A DNA stretch of 36,829 bases from an uncultured Clostridia bacterium (lineage in GTDB: Bacteria > Bacillota > Clostridia > TANB77 > CAG-508), in contig CALXCD010000016.1 of assembly GCA_944386715.1 (NCBI GenBank), forward strand, positions 1 to 36,829. The letters run 5' to 3'. The translations under genes were made by a program, and so were the position numbers. The notes beneath the pieces were generated by a model. That model saw only the letters and a program-made list of their open reading frames with translations, had not been told where the DNA came from and ran no database searches. Positions 30,605-36,829 of the stretch are shown one piece after another (positions within the stretch are counted from its first letter, which is position 1; every line of letters begins with the position of its first letter).

Positions 30605-31610
30605 TTATCTATTTTTAAATCTTAAATCATCTCCGAAAAAATAATAAATATCATAATATCCAGCAATCCTTGAGCCAATTCTTTCTTCATAAGTAGAAAA
30701 AATATCTCTAATACTCAAATTAGTAGAAATAATAGTTTTGGTAATTCTATTATTCAAATTTAAAATTCGGGTATTTAAAATAGTAAATAATTCACTTAAT
30801 TTCATACTATTTAAACTTTCGGTTCCTAAATCATCAATAATTAATAAATCAGTTTCTAAAACAGATTGATAAATATTATCAACAGAATTTTTTTGTTTAC
30901 TCATTTTATAATCTATTACGCTTTCAAGCAATACAGGAGCTGTTTGATAAAGAACAGTTTTTCCTTTTTTTAATAATTCTTGTGCAATACAGTTTGACAT
31001 AAAAGTCTTACCGTAAACCGGTATTACCAGAAAACAACAGATTTTTATATTCAGGATTGTCAAATTCATTCACAAATTGTATACATTTTTGTTTAATATT
31101 TTTGATATTTTCTCTGGGAGAAATATTAAACTTAAATTTTGCAACATCAACTTCATCAGAAAATAAATTTTCATTAAAAGTATCAAAATTTTCTTTAGTC
31201 AATCCAGACATGTTGGATTTGTGAAAAGAGTAATCTAATAATCGTTGTTTTAAACAATTACACATAGTAGTTTTATAATCTTCTCCCATCACATATCCTG
31301 TATCTTTACAAATAGGACATTCATAAACAGGTTCTAAATCATGTATAGATAAATTTGCTTCTTGCAAAATGCAAGATTTCTTATATTTTAACACTTCTAT
31401 TTTTTGTTTCATTTCTTCTAAAGAATAAGGTTCATTTTTTAAAATATTTTTTGCTGTTTGAATGGCATAATGATTTAATTCATTTTCTATCTTTTCCAAT
31501 TCAGGAAGTTTTTGATACAAAGTTTCTTTCTTTTTTTCTAAATCTAATTCAGCTTTTAATTTCTTTTGTTCATATTCTTTTAATAAAGAATTTAAAATAT
31601 CATTAGACAT
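30605..31610 (-). CDS. DnaC/DnaI-like helicase loader, interrupted by a +1 frameshift in its P-loop
   Basis: With one base skipped this is a complete 334-aa AAA+ loader. Frame one (ATG 31610 with GGAGG, to 31008) has a helical N-terminus, a probable zinc site CPIC...CNC (about 106-122) and runs to GNTGL. It then meets CGG and a TAA stop. Skipping C31013 gives GNTGLGKTFMSNC, an intact Walker A, then Walker B LLIIDDLGTE and the arginine-finger region ERIGSRIAG. Neither half could work alone since the break splits the P-loop. Loaders of this type place the replicative helicase at oriC. The start overlaps the dnaD stop by 8 nt. Confidence 0.85.
31008..31013 (-). other. Frameshift site in the dnaC-like gene (CGG followed by TAA)
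   Basis: The minus strand reads GGT TTA CGG TAA G. Skipping C31013 gives GGT TTA GGT AAG, the G-L-G-K of Walker A. This is the second of only two in-frame CGG codons found in the window, both at breaks. Confidence 0.7.
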
Positions 31611-32586
31611 TAATACCTCCTTGTGGTTTATTAGCATATAAAAAGTCTAAATCTTGATATTTCCTTTGGGCATAATTAATTTTATTAACAGTTGATTTTA
31701 AATCTTTTGCACTCTTTTCTTGTTTTTTACGTTGTTCAAGGAATGCTGTTATTTCATCAGGAGTTTTCAAGTTCCTATCATGCCAATCGGTGATAATATT
31801 ATTAATATATTCAAAAGTAGGATTTTGCTTAAAAGTAGTTCTTTTCAATGCAATCTCAATAATATTCATATCATAACCAAAATTTTGAACCCAATTTTCA
31901 ATATAAGCTTCTTCATATTGCGTTAATCCATTATATTTTCCAAGCTTTTTAGCAATCGATTTTTTTAACTTATTCATAGATTCTTGTTGTTCGTAATATT
32001 TATCCAAATCATTCCAAGTTTTTACTTTATGAGAAGACCAAGCTTCCGCAACAGTTTGCACATAATTACGGTGCATCGCACTACGATTATAACAATAGTC
32101 AAATAAAGCAATCATGACTTGTTCATCAAATCCATATTTACGGAACCACAAATCAATATCATTATACCAAGAGGGACCCATAATTCCTTGAAAATACATA
32201 TTATTAATATGCTCGATTGCTTTTGCCCTAGATTTATTTTTTGCTGTTTGTTCTACTTTCTCTTTAGACATAGTCAAATTTGGAGTATATAAATGATGCA
32301 AGGTAGCCTCTTGTAAATCAACAATAATATAACCAGCAGATTTTTTTAATATTAACTCATTTTCTTCTAAATATTTAAATCCATCATTAATAGTTTTTAA
32401 TGGAATATTTAATTTTTTAGATAAATCATTCAATTTGATATCTTTCCCGTATTTAGAAAGAAAAATAAGATATAAATATATTTTTAAGTAATCCCCTGGT
32501 ATTTGAGATAAATGTTCTGCAAAAAAAATATCTGGTATCATAGTTTCTGAGAATAATAAAGGCTTTTCATTTTGCTCTAACTTCAT
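31603..32586 (-). CDS. DnaD-domain replication initiation protein
   Basis: 327 aa. An N-terminal winged-helix-like region (30-95, KYGKDIKLNDLSKKLNIPLKTI) is followed by two DnaB_2/DnaD-type helical domains: one around 125-200 (MGPSWYNDIDLWFRKYGF, ALFDYCYNRS) and one around 225-285 (QYEEAYIENWVQNFGYDMNIIEIA, EYINNIITDWHDRNLKTPDEI). Proteins of this class bridge DnaA-melted DNA and the helicase loader in Firmicutes. GGAG precedes ATG 32586. It has its own promoter at 32625-32653 in addition to read-through from the secretion genes. Confidence 0.9.
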   Translation of the reverse strand: MKLEQNEKPLLFSETMIPDIFFAEHLSQIPGDYLKIYLYLIFLSKYGKDIKLNDLSKKLNIPLKTINDGFKYLEENELILKKSAGYIIVDLQEATLHHLYTPNLTMSKEKVEQTAKNKSRAKAIEHINNMYFQGIMGPSWYNDIDLWFRKYGFDEQVMIALFDYCYNRSAMHRNYVQTVAEAWSSHKVKTWNDLDKYYEQQESMNKLKKSIAKKLGKYNGLTQYEEAYIENWVQNFGYDMNIIEIALKRTTFKQNPTFEYINNIITDWHDRNLKTPDEITAFLEQRKKQEKSAKDLKSTVNKINYAQRKYQDLDFLYANKPQGGINV

Positions 32587-32624
32587 TTATAATCGCTCCA
32601 TTCGTATTTAAGTTTATAAATCAA

Positions 32625-32653
32625 ATTATATCTTTTTTAGACAAAAAATTCAA
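32625..32653 (-). promoter_or_regulatory. Internal promoter before the dnaD-like gene
   Basis: On the minus strand TTGAAT (32653-32648), a 17-nt spacer and consensus TATAAT (32630-32625), about 40 nt before the start. Confidence 0.55.
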
Positions 32654-32671
32654 CAATTCAAAAGAAAAAAT

Positions 32672-32962
32672 TTAATTTCTTTTTTTGGAATAAAAATATA
32701 ATTTTTGTCTTATTAAAAAACGAAAAAAATAAGAAAAAACATATAAAAAATTTTCACCATTTAAACCAGAAATACTTAATAATAAAAGAGGAAAACAAAA
32801 AATAATAAAAAGAAAAACTTTAATAGTTAAAGAAGAAAAAATTAAATTTAAAATCAGCAAAATAAAACCATCCCATAAAGCATTAAAAATGACAGTAGAA
32901 TAATCAATAAAACCAAATAATTTATTTTTAAAATCATAATTTTGAGGAAAAATAAACTTCAT
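32672..32962 (-). CDS. PrgI/VirB3-like type IV secretion membrane protein
   Basis: 96 aa. The N-terminus FIFPQNYDFKNKLFGFIDY has the P-Q-N-x-D/E...K-x-x-G pattern of PrgI-family proteins. Two hydrophobic segments follow (about 28-43, 48-66) and a basic C-terminus. In Gram-positive conjugation systems PrgI fills the VirB3 role beside the VirB4 ATPase. It has an AGAGGTGA ribosome site and starts 10 nt after the VirB6-like gene. Confidence 0.75.
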   Translation of the reverse strand: MKFIFPQNYDFKNKLFGFIDYSTVIFNALWDGFILLILNLIFSSLTIKVFLFIIFCFPLLLLSISGLNGENFLYVFSYFFRFLIRQKLYFYSKKRN

Positions 32963-32972
32963 AAAATCACCT

Positions 32973-33854
32973 CTATATCTTAAAGTTTTTCACAGATTGT
33001 GAAATAGTTGTGGAAACTCCACCGATAAAATCACGAATAAAAGAATTTGCTTTAATTAAAACATAAATACCACCCAAATAAATAAATTTAGAAAGTAAAT
33101 CTGTTGAAGAAAATGGAGTAGAAAAAAGAAGTAACAAAACTAGGGAAATGATAATTTGCAAAAATAATAAAGAAAAAAGATTTTTAAACCAAGCTTTAAA
33201 AAACCAAGAAGTAGATGGTAAAGATAAAGAAAGAAAAGCAAAAGGAGAAAGAAGCACAAACAATTTTATCATCATATAACGAAAAGAATAAGAAAAGACC
33301 AGATTTAATAAAGAAACACTAAGGATACCTTTTATTAAACCATCAATAGAAAAAATATTTAAAGAATTGGTATCAATAGCAATCTGATTATTAATTGTTA
33401 AAATTAATTCTGAAAAACAAATATTTTTATTCCATAAAGTTTCTCCTAAATTTCGTATAGCCAAAGAAACATAAGAATTTAAATCTAAAAAAATACCAAC
33501 AATAAAAAAAGAAAAATTCATACATATGCCACAAAGTACCAATTTAATTAAAAAACGAAAAGGACTAGGAGCTTGTACATAAGTTAAATGAGCTAACAAA
33601 TAACGAGAGGCATAATATAACAAAAAGCCAAATAACAAAGAATTGGAAATTAATAAAATTCCATTACTAGCAGAAGTACCAAAGATAGATTCAAAATAAG
33701 AATCATGTAAAATATCAGAACTCACAAAACTAATTTTATCTAAAATAGAATAAAGATTATTATCAATAGAACTAAAAAGATTTCCTAGTAAAGTATTAAT
33801 AGTATCTAAAATAACTTGTGCAATATCAGTTGTATTTTCTAATGTATTTTCCAA
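32973..33854 (-). CDS. VirB6/TrbL-like polytopic channel protein
   Basis: 293 aa, TTG start at 33854 with GGAGG 5 nt upstream. A polar N-terminus (1-60) precedes about five to six membrane segments, including SNSLLFGFLLYYASRYLL, LVLCGICMNFSFFIVGIFL and LFLQIIISLVLLLLF, and a C-terminal INxFI-like IRDFIGGVSTTISQ stretch often seen in clostridial TrbL-family proteins. VirB6-type proteins form part of the inner-membrane channel. Confidence 0.8.
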   Translation of the reverse strand: MENTLENTTDIAQVILDTINTLLGNLFSSIDNNLYSILDKISFVSSDILHDSYFESIFGTSASNGILLISNSLLFGFLLYYASRYLLAHLTYVQAPSPFRFLIKLVLCGICMNFSFFIVGIFLDLNSYVSLAIRNLGETLWNKNICFSELILTINNQIAIDTNSLNIFSIDGLIKGILSVSLLNLVFSYSFRYMMIKLFVLLSPFAFLSLSLPSTSWFFKAWFKNLFSLLFLQIIISLVLLLLFSTPFSSTDLLSKFIYLGGIYVLIKANSFIRDFIGGVSTTISQSVKNFKI

Positions 33855-33890
33855 ATAAACCTCCTTGCTTGAAAAAAATAAAAAATTAGA

Positions 33891-34328
33891 TTAACCAATT
33901 AAAGACTTAATTGCAGATAAAATTAAATCAATTGCTAGAATAAAACCATAAGAAAATAAAGAACCTTTGATTAATTTTTTTCCTGTACGTATTTTTTCTT
34001 CATCACCAAAACTAAATTTTTTCATAAAAACACCAGTTCCAACAGCAACAGCAGCTGCAGGTGTAGAAATTTTTAAAATCCAATCTTCAATACTTTCAAA
34101 AGCAGAATTAATTTTATTAACAATTTCAGGGTCACCCCACGCATAAGAAATAGTAGAAATAGACAAAGTGGCTAAAAATAAGGTTAAAATGAAAAATAAA
34201 TAAAAAATTAACTTGCTACGCAAACCTGGTCGTTGTGTTAAAAAATATCTGAATTTAGATATTTTTTGAGGAATAAAAATAGTGTCTGATAAATTAGAAT
34301 AATAGTTACCATATTTTTTAGTATGCAT
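33891..34328 (-). CDS. VirB2/TrbC-like small membrane protein (candidate pilin)
   Basis: 145 aa from ATG 34328 (GGAGG upstream); the frame is open to 34352 but lacks another ribosome site. A basic N-terminal tail (MHTKKYG to RPGLRSK) precedes a hydrophobic segment ending in ISYAWGD, which could be a signal-peptidase site. Two more hydrophobic segments (AAAVAVGTGVFM, FSYGFILAIDLILSA) follow with a short charged loop between, the architecture of VirB2-like subunits of Gram-positive systems. It sits between VirD4 and VirB6, as is common. Confidence 0.7.
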   Translation of the reverse strand: MHTKKYGNYYSNLSDTIFIPQKISKFRYFLTQRPGLRSKLIFYLFFILTLFLATLSISTISYAWGDPEIVNKINSAFESIEDWILKISTPAAAVAVGTGVFMKKFSFGDEEKIRTGKKLIKGSLFSYGFILAIDLILSAIKSLIG

Positions 34329-34348
34329 AAAAACCTCCTTCATAAAAA

Positions 34349-36088
34349 TCATGATTTAAAATAGGGAAACATTTTTAGTTTTTTAGGGCTAAAAATGTTA
34401 TTCCCATCAGACAAAAATGTAAGAGCGGTGAAAGTTTCTAATTGCTGTGTAAAATATTTTGTATCAAAAACATAATCATTTTGCGTATATGTACTATAAG
34501 TTTCTGAAATATTTGAGTTTTCAGAATTTAAAGTATTGGTAATATAACTATAAGTAGTTTCTTTTGCACTTTCAGAAATACTTCTTGAAATTTTCTCTTT
34601 TTCCTCTTTCCCTAGTTGTTTTTGTGCTTCTTCAATCGTAAAGCTATCATCTGTTCGAAACCAAATTTTATTAATTAAATTTTGAATAATCACTTTTACA
34701 AAGACATCTTCTTTCAAAGTTGCTTTTAAAGAAGAATAACTTTGCATACTAACAATATTAATACATTTAGCTTCTCTGCTTAAAGAAAAAAATTCTCCAT
34801 CGGTTTTATTAGCATATTTATCATACTCATCACAAATAAACACACTGGGTTTAGTACGATTATTAGCCAAATTAGACATAATTTCAGTTTGAAAATCTAA
34901 TTTTAAATAAGTAGCAATAATTTTTGAAAGTGATGAATATTCTGATATATTCATATTAAAAACAACGATTTTTCCTTCTTGAATAACACGGTCAAAACCT
35001 GTAAAAGTCAATTTTTCTAAAGGAGCACAAAAAGTAGACATGATATCATAATCAGAAACAAAAACATTTGTAATTCTTGTCATTTCAGAAATTAAAATAC
35101 TTTTTGTTCTACTATCTAAAGCTTCAAATTCTTTTTGAAAAAAATCTAAACAAGCATTTAATTCATAAACTTGATGATAATTTAATTTGGAAGAAAGAAA
35201 TAAATTTCGAAGAATAGAAATTTTTTCACGATAATAATTAGGAATAGTAACTAATTTATGCAACTCTGAAAAAGTAACATAACCATTATTATACAAACGA
35301 CATAATTTAATACATTCACTTAAAATTTGCTCTGCCTTATCTAGCCAATAACTTTCTGAATTATTTTCTGAAAAAAGTGTAAGAATTAATTTTAAACGAT
35401 TTGCCAAAATTTGAGGTTTCAAATTAGGTTTATGTAAGGGATTATAAAAAACAGAAGAATAGAGTCCTAAAACAATAACGTCATTTTCTAAACCAAATTG
35501 TTTTGCATAAGATAATACTTGCTTATGATAATTTCCTTTTACATCTAATATTAACATTCCTATTTTAGACTCCGGATGATGAGCATTGTATTCCATAAAT
35601 TGCTTAGTAAAAGGATACATGGCACTAGAAGTTTTTCCAGAACCAATTGTTCCTGTAATTAAAATATTTTGATATAATCCAGAACAAGAAAGATACTGTT
35701 TAGAAGAAGAAATCTCATCCCAACCAATTAAAAGCTTAGGTTCTTTAATAGAGGAATCTTTTCTAGAAGAAGATTCTTTCTTATCCTCAAAAAAAGAGAA
35801 AAATGAAAAATGTTTTAAATTTTTTAGAATAGAAATAAATTTTTGAAAAAAATGCACATAAATAAAATGACTGATAACAAAATTAGAAATGAAAAAAGAA
35901 ATAATATATGTGATTTTAATATAATACCACAATTCTGGATTTTCAGTGCAGATGTCAAATGGATGTAAACCATAAGGAATGATTACTTCTTTTGCAGTAA
36001 AAATAGGAGAAAAAAATAGAATTGCTAAATAACTAGATATCAAAAAAAATAGCATTGAAAATAAAAAATGTTTGATAAATTTAGAAAT
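34349..36088 (-). CDS. VirD4/TraG type IV coupling ATPase (probable AUU start)
   Basis: 579 aa if started at ATT 36088, which lies 8 nt after AAAGGAG. The first ATG (36055) gives 568 aa and has no ribosome site. Two N-terminal membrane segments (about 10-30 and 55-80) precede Walker A GTIGSGKT (about 146-153) and Walker B VFICDEYDKYA. The TraG-like SREAKCINIVSMQSY stretch and the C-terminal regions are complete. Coupling proteins carry substrates, usually relaxase-DNA, to the channel; no relaxase is encoded here, so the substrate is unknown. It heads the secretion operon after a small membrane ORF. Confidence 0.88.
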   Translation of the reverse strand: MSKFIKHFLFSMLFFLISSYLAILFFSPIFTAKEVIIPYGLHPFDICTENPELWYYIKITYIISFFISNFVISHFIYVHFFQKFISILKNLKHFSFFSFFEDKKESSSRKDSSIKEPKLLIGWDEISSSKQYLSCSGLYQNILITGTIGSGKTSSAMYPFTKQFMEYNAHHPESKIGMLILDVKGNYHKQVLSYAKQFGLENDVIVLGLYSSVFYNPLHKPNLKPQILANRLKLILTLFSENNSESYWLDKAEQILSECIKLCRLYNNGYVTFSELHKLVTIPNYYREKISILRNLFLSSKLNYHQVYELNACLDFFQKEFEALDSRTKSILISEMTRITNVFVSDYDIMSTFCAPLEKLTFTGFDRVIQEGKIVVFNMNISEYSSLSKIIATYLKLDFQTEIMSNLANNRTKPSVFICDEYDKYANKTDGEFFSLSREAKCINIVSMQSYSSLKATLKEDVFVKVIIQNLINKIWFRTDDSFTIEEAQKQLGKEEKEKISRSISESAKETTYSYITNTLNSENSNISETYSTYTQNDYVFDTKYFTQQLETFTALTFLSDGNNIFSPKKLKMFPYFKS

Positions 36089-36106
36089 AAGAAAAACTCC
36101 TTTCTG

Positions 36107-36250
36107 TTAAAATTTATTTTTTTTAAGAGCTAATTTGGAACCTTGCAAATGATGAAAAAATTTCATATGAAAATAAGTATAAATGGAATAGAAAGATATA
36201 AAAAGTTGAATAATAAAGGTAAGAAAAAAATAATGAAGTAAATCTGAAAT
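36107..36250 (-). CDS. Small membrane ORF leading the secretion operon (possible AUU start)
   Basis: About 47 aa: one long hydrophobic segment (LLHYFFLTFIIQLFISFY) and a basic tail (HHLQGSKLALKKNKF). There is no ATG at the start. AAGGCGGTGAT, one base off the full anti-Shine-Dalgarno complement, ends near 36254, and ATT at 36250 is 7 nt after the GGCGG core. The stop precedes the VirD4 ribosome site by 3 nt, which favours a real gene. An overlapping frame starting GTG 36258 gives 31 hydrophobic residues and is the alternative. Confidence 0.4.
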   Translation of the reverse strand: MSDLLHYFFLTFIIQLFISFYSIYTYFHMKFFHHLQGSKLALKKNKF

Positions 36251-36276
36251 AATATCACCGCCTTACAATTTTTTCC

Positions 36277-36305
36277 ATCATACAATATTTTTTAGATTTT
36301 GTCTA
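36277..36305 (-). promoter_or_regulatory. Promoter of the secretion operon
   Basis: On the minus strand TAGACA (36305-36300), a 17-nt spacer and TATGAT (36282-36277). The following bases ATGATGGAAAAAATTGTAAG resemble the spacer of the virB4-cluster promoter. Confidence 0.6.
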
Positions 36306-36323
36306 TACTTTTTCCAAAATTTG

Positions 36324-36339
36324 TGATAAAATTTTATCA
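36324..36339. promoter_or_regulatory. 16-bp perfect palindrome between divergent genes
   Basis: TGATAAAATTTTATCA lies between the secretion-operon promoter and the DUF1858 gene. It could be an operator acting on either side. The arms are too A/T-simple to name a regulator. Confidence 0.4.
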
Positions 36340-36416
36340 AGATTTATTATTTAGCTAAATTTCTATAGAAATTGAAACTAAAAATAAAGAAACTAAATAA
36401 ATATAAGGAGGAAGCA

Positions 36417-36602
36417 ATGAAATTTAATAAAGATACTAAAATAGGAGAAATTTTAGAAAAAGCTCCTGAAAAAGCAGAAATTTTATTAGAAGTAGGAATG
36501 CATTGTTTAGGATGTCCAGCATCTCAAATGGAAACTTTAGAAGAAGCATGTGATGTACATGGAATAGATGTAGAAGAAGTTGTAGAAAAACTAAATGCAT
36601 AA
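36417..36602 (+). CDS. DUF1858 domain protein
   Basis: 61 aa from ATG 36417 (AAGGAGG six nt upstream). It contains the DUF1858 core: IGEILEKAPEKAEILLEVGM followed by HCLGCPASQMETLEEACDVHGID. The CxxC pair in HCLGC suggests a redox or metal role, as in disulfide-isomerase-like relatives associated with hybrid-cluster proteins. The function is not established. It is a stand-alone gene ending before a hairpin. Confidence 0.9.
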   Translation: MKFNKDTKIGEILEKAPEKAEILLEVGMHCLGCPASQMETLEEACDVHGIDVEEVVEKLNA

Positions 36603-36612
36603 CATAAAAAGA

Positions 36613-36649
36613 GATAGGGCTATAAAAAAAGATAAAAAATAGCCCTATC
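36613..36649. terminator. Hairpin after the DUF1858 gene
   Basis: A perfect 10-bp stem GATAGGGCTA / TAGCCCTATC (36613-36622, 36640-36649) with a 17-nt loop. The T-tail is only on the minus strand, so on the plus strand it may terminate poorly. Confidence 0.5.
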
Positions 36650-36693
36650 AAAGAAAAAAATCACAAAAAAGACAAAAAATTTTCACAAATGTC

Positions 36694-36722
36694 TTGACAA
36701 TCACATAAAAATATAGTAATAT
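36694..36722 (+). promoter_or_regulatory. tRNA-Lys promoter
   Basis: Consensus TTGACA (36694-36699), a 17-nt spacer and TAATAT (36717-36722), about 30 nt upstream of the tRNA. Confidence 0.75.
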
Positions 36723-36753
36723 ATAAAAGCGTTGTGAGTATCACAAAATATGT

Positions 36754-36829
36754 GGGCTATTAGCTCAGGTGGTAGAGCACTTGACTTTTAATCAAGTTGT
36801 CCCGCGTTCGAGTCGCGGATAGCTCACCA
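36754..36829 (+). tRNA. tRNA-Lys (anticodon UUU)
   Basis: 76 nt with the CCA encoded. The acceptor stem GGGCTAT/ATAGCTC has one G-T pair. The D arm has AGCTCAGGTGGTAGAGC, the anticodon stem CTTGA/TCAAG encloses CTTTTAA with anticodon TTT, and the T arm has GCGTTCGAGTCGC. The window ends at its last base. Confidence 0.97.

Noticed and set aside
36754..36829. tRNA-Lys as integration site of a conjugative element.
   Set aside because: No second copy of the tRNA 3' end and no integrase gene was seen in the window.

Overview
The window is the replication-origin region of a very AT-rich, low-GC Gram-positive bacterium, most likely an uncultured gut-type clostridium. The evidence is the conserved Firmicutes order rpmH-rnpA-yidD-yidC-jag-mnmE-mnmG-rsmG-parA-parB running leftward and dnaA-dnaN-recF-gyrB running rightward from the origin, a signal-less YidC, strong AGGAGG ribosome sites and A/T-dominated codon use. 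The window ends exactly at the CCA of a tRNA-Lys(UUU) gene. No species can be assigned from sequence alone.

Layout. 1-9570 (minus strand): DUF4446 protein, ParB, ParA, RsmG, MnmG, MnmE, Jag, YidC, YidD, RnpA, L34. 9582-11818: a bipartite oriC with DnaA boxes on both sides of dnaA and a DnaA-box/DnaA-trio unwinding element just before dnaN. 11819-16685 (plus): dnaN, recF, gyrB; the small S4 gene usually found between dnaN and recF is replaced by A-rich repeats. 16727-25061: a module set between gyrB and gyrA with a TraC-like protein, a VirB4-type ATPase and a CpaE/TadZ/ParA-like ATPase, followed by about 4 kb of non-coding, extremely A-rich DNA built from about five degenerate 800-bp repeats. 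25062-27956: a hypothetical protein, an XRE regulator, a frameshifted Rpn/PD-(D/E)XK gene and a small orphan gene. 28073-30547: gyrA. 30605-36250 (minus): an operon reading small membrane ORF, VirD4, VirB2-like, VirB6/TrbL-like, PrgI/VirB3-like, DnaD-like, DnaC-like. Then a DUF1858 protein and tRNA-Lys.

Taken together, the two secretion clusters supply VirB2, VirB3, VirB4, VirB6 and VirD4 functions but no relaxase, integrase or attachment repeat is visible. They look like a minimal, chromosome-resident (domesticated) type IV secretion system wrapped around the gyrase genes at the origin and co-transcribed with primosome genes.

The most unusual signal concerns decoding. mnmE and the dnaC-like gene are each interrupted by one extra C immediately before a conserved glycine codon, so that in both the zero-frame codon at the break is CGG. 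A hand scan of about 9,300 codons in the window found no other in-frame CGG. This suggests CGG may be an unassigned or starved codon at which ribosomes shift +1. A second decoding oddity is that at least two, and perhaps four, secretion genes have a well-placed Shine-Dalgarno followed 7-8 nt later by AUA or AUU instead of AUG. Both patterns were read by eye and need genome-wide tests.
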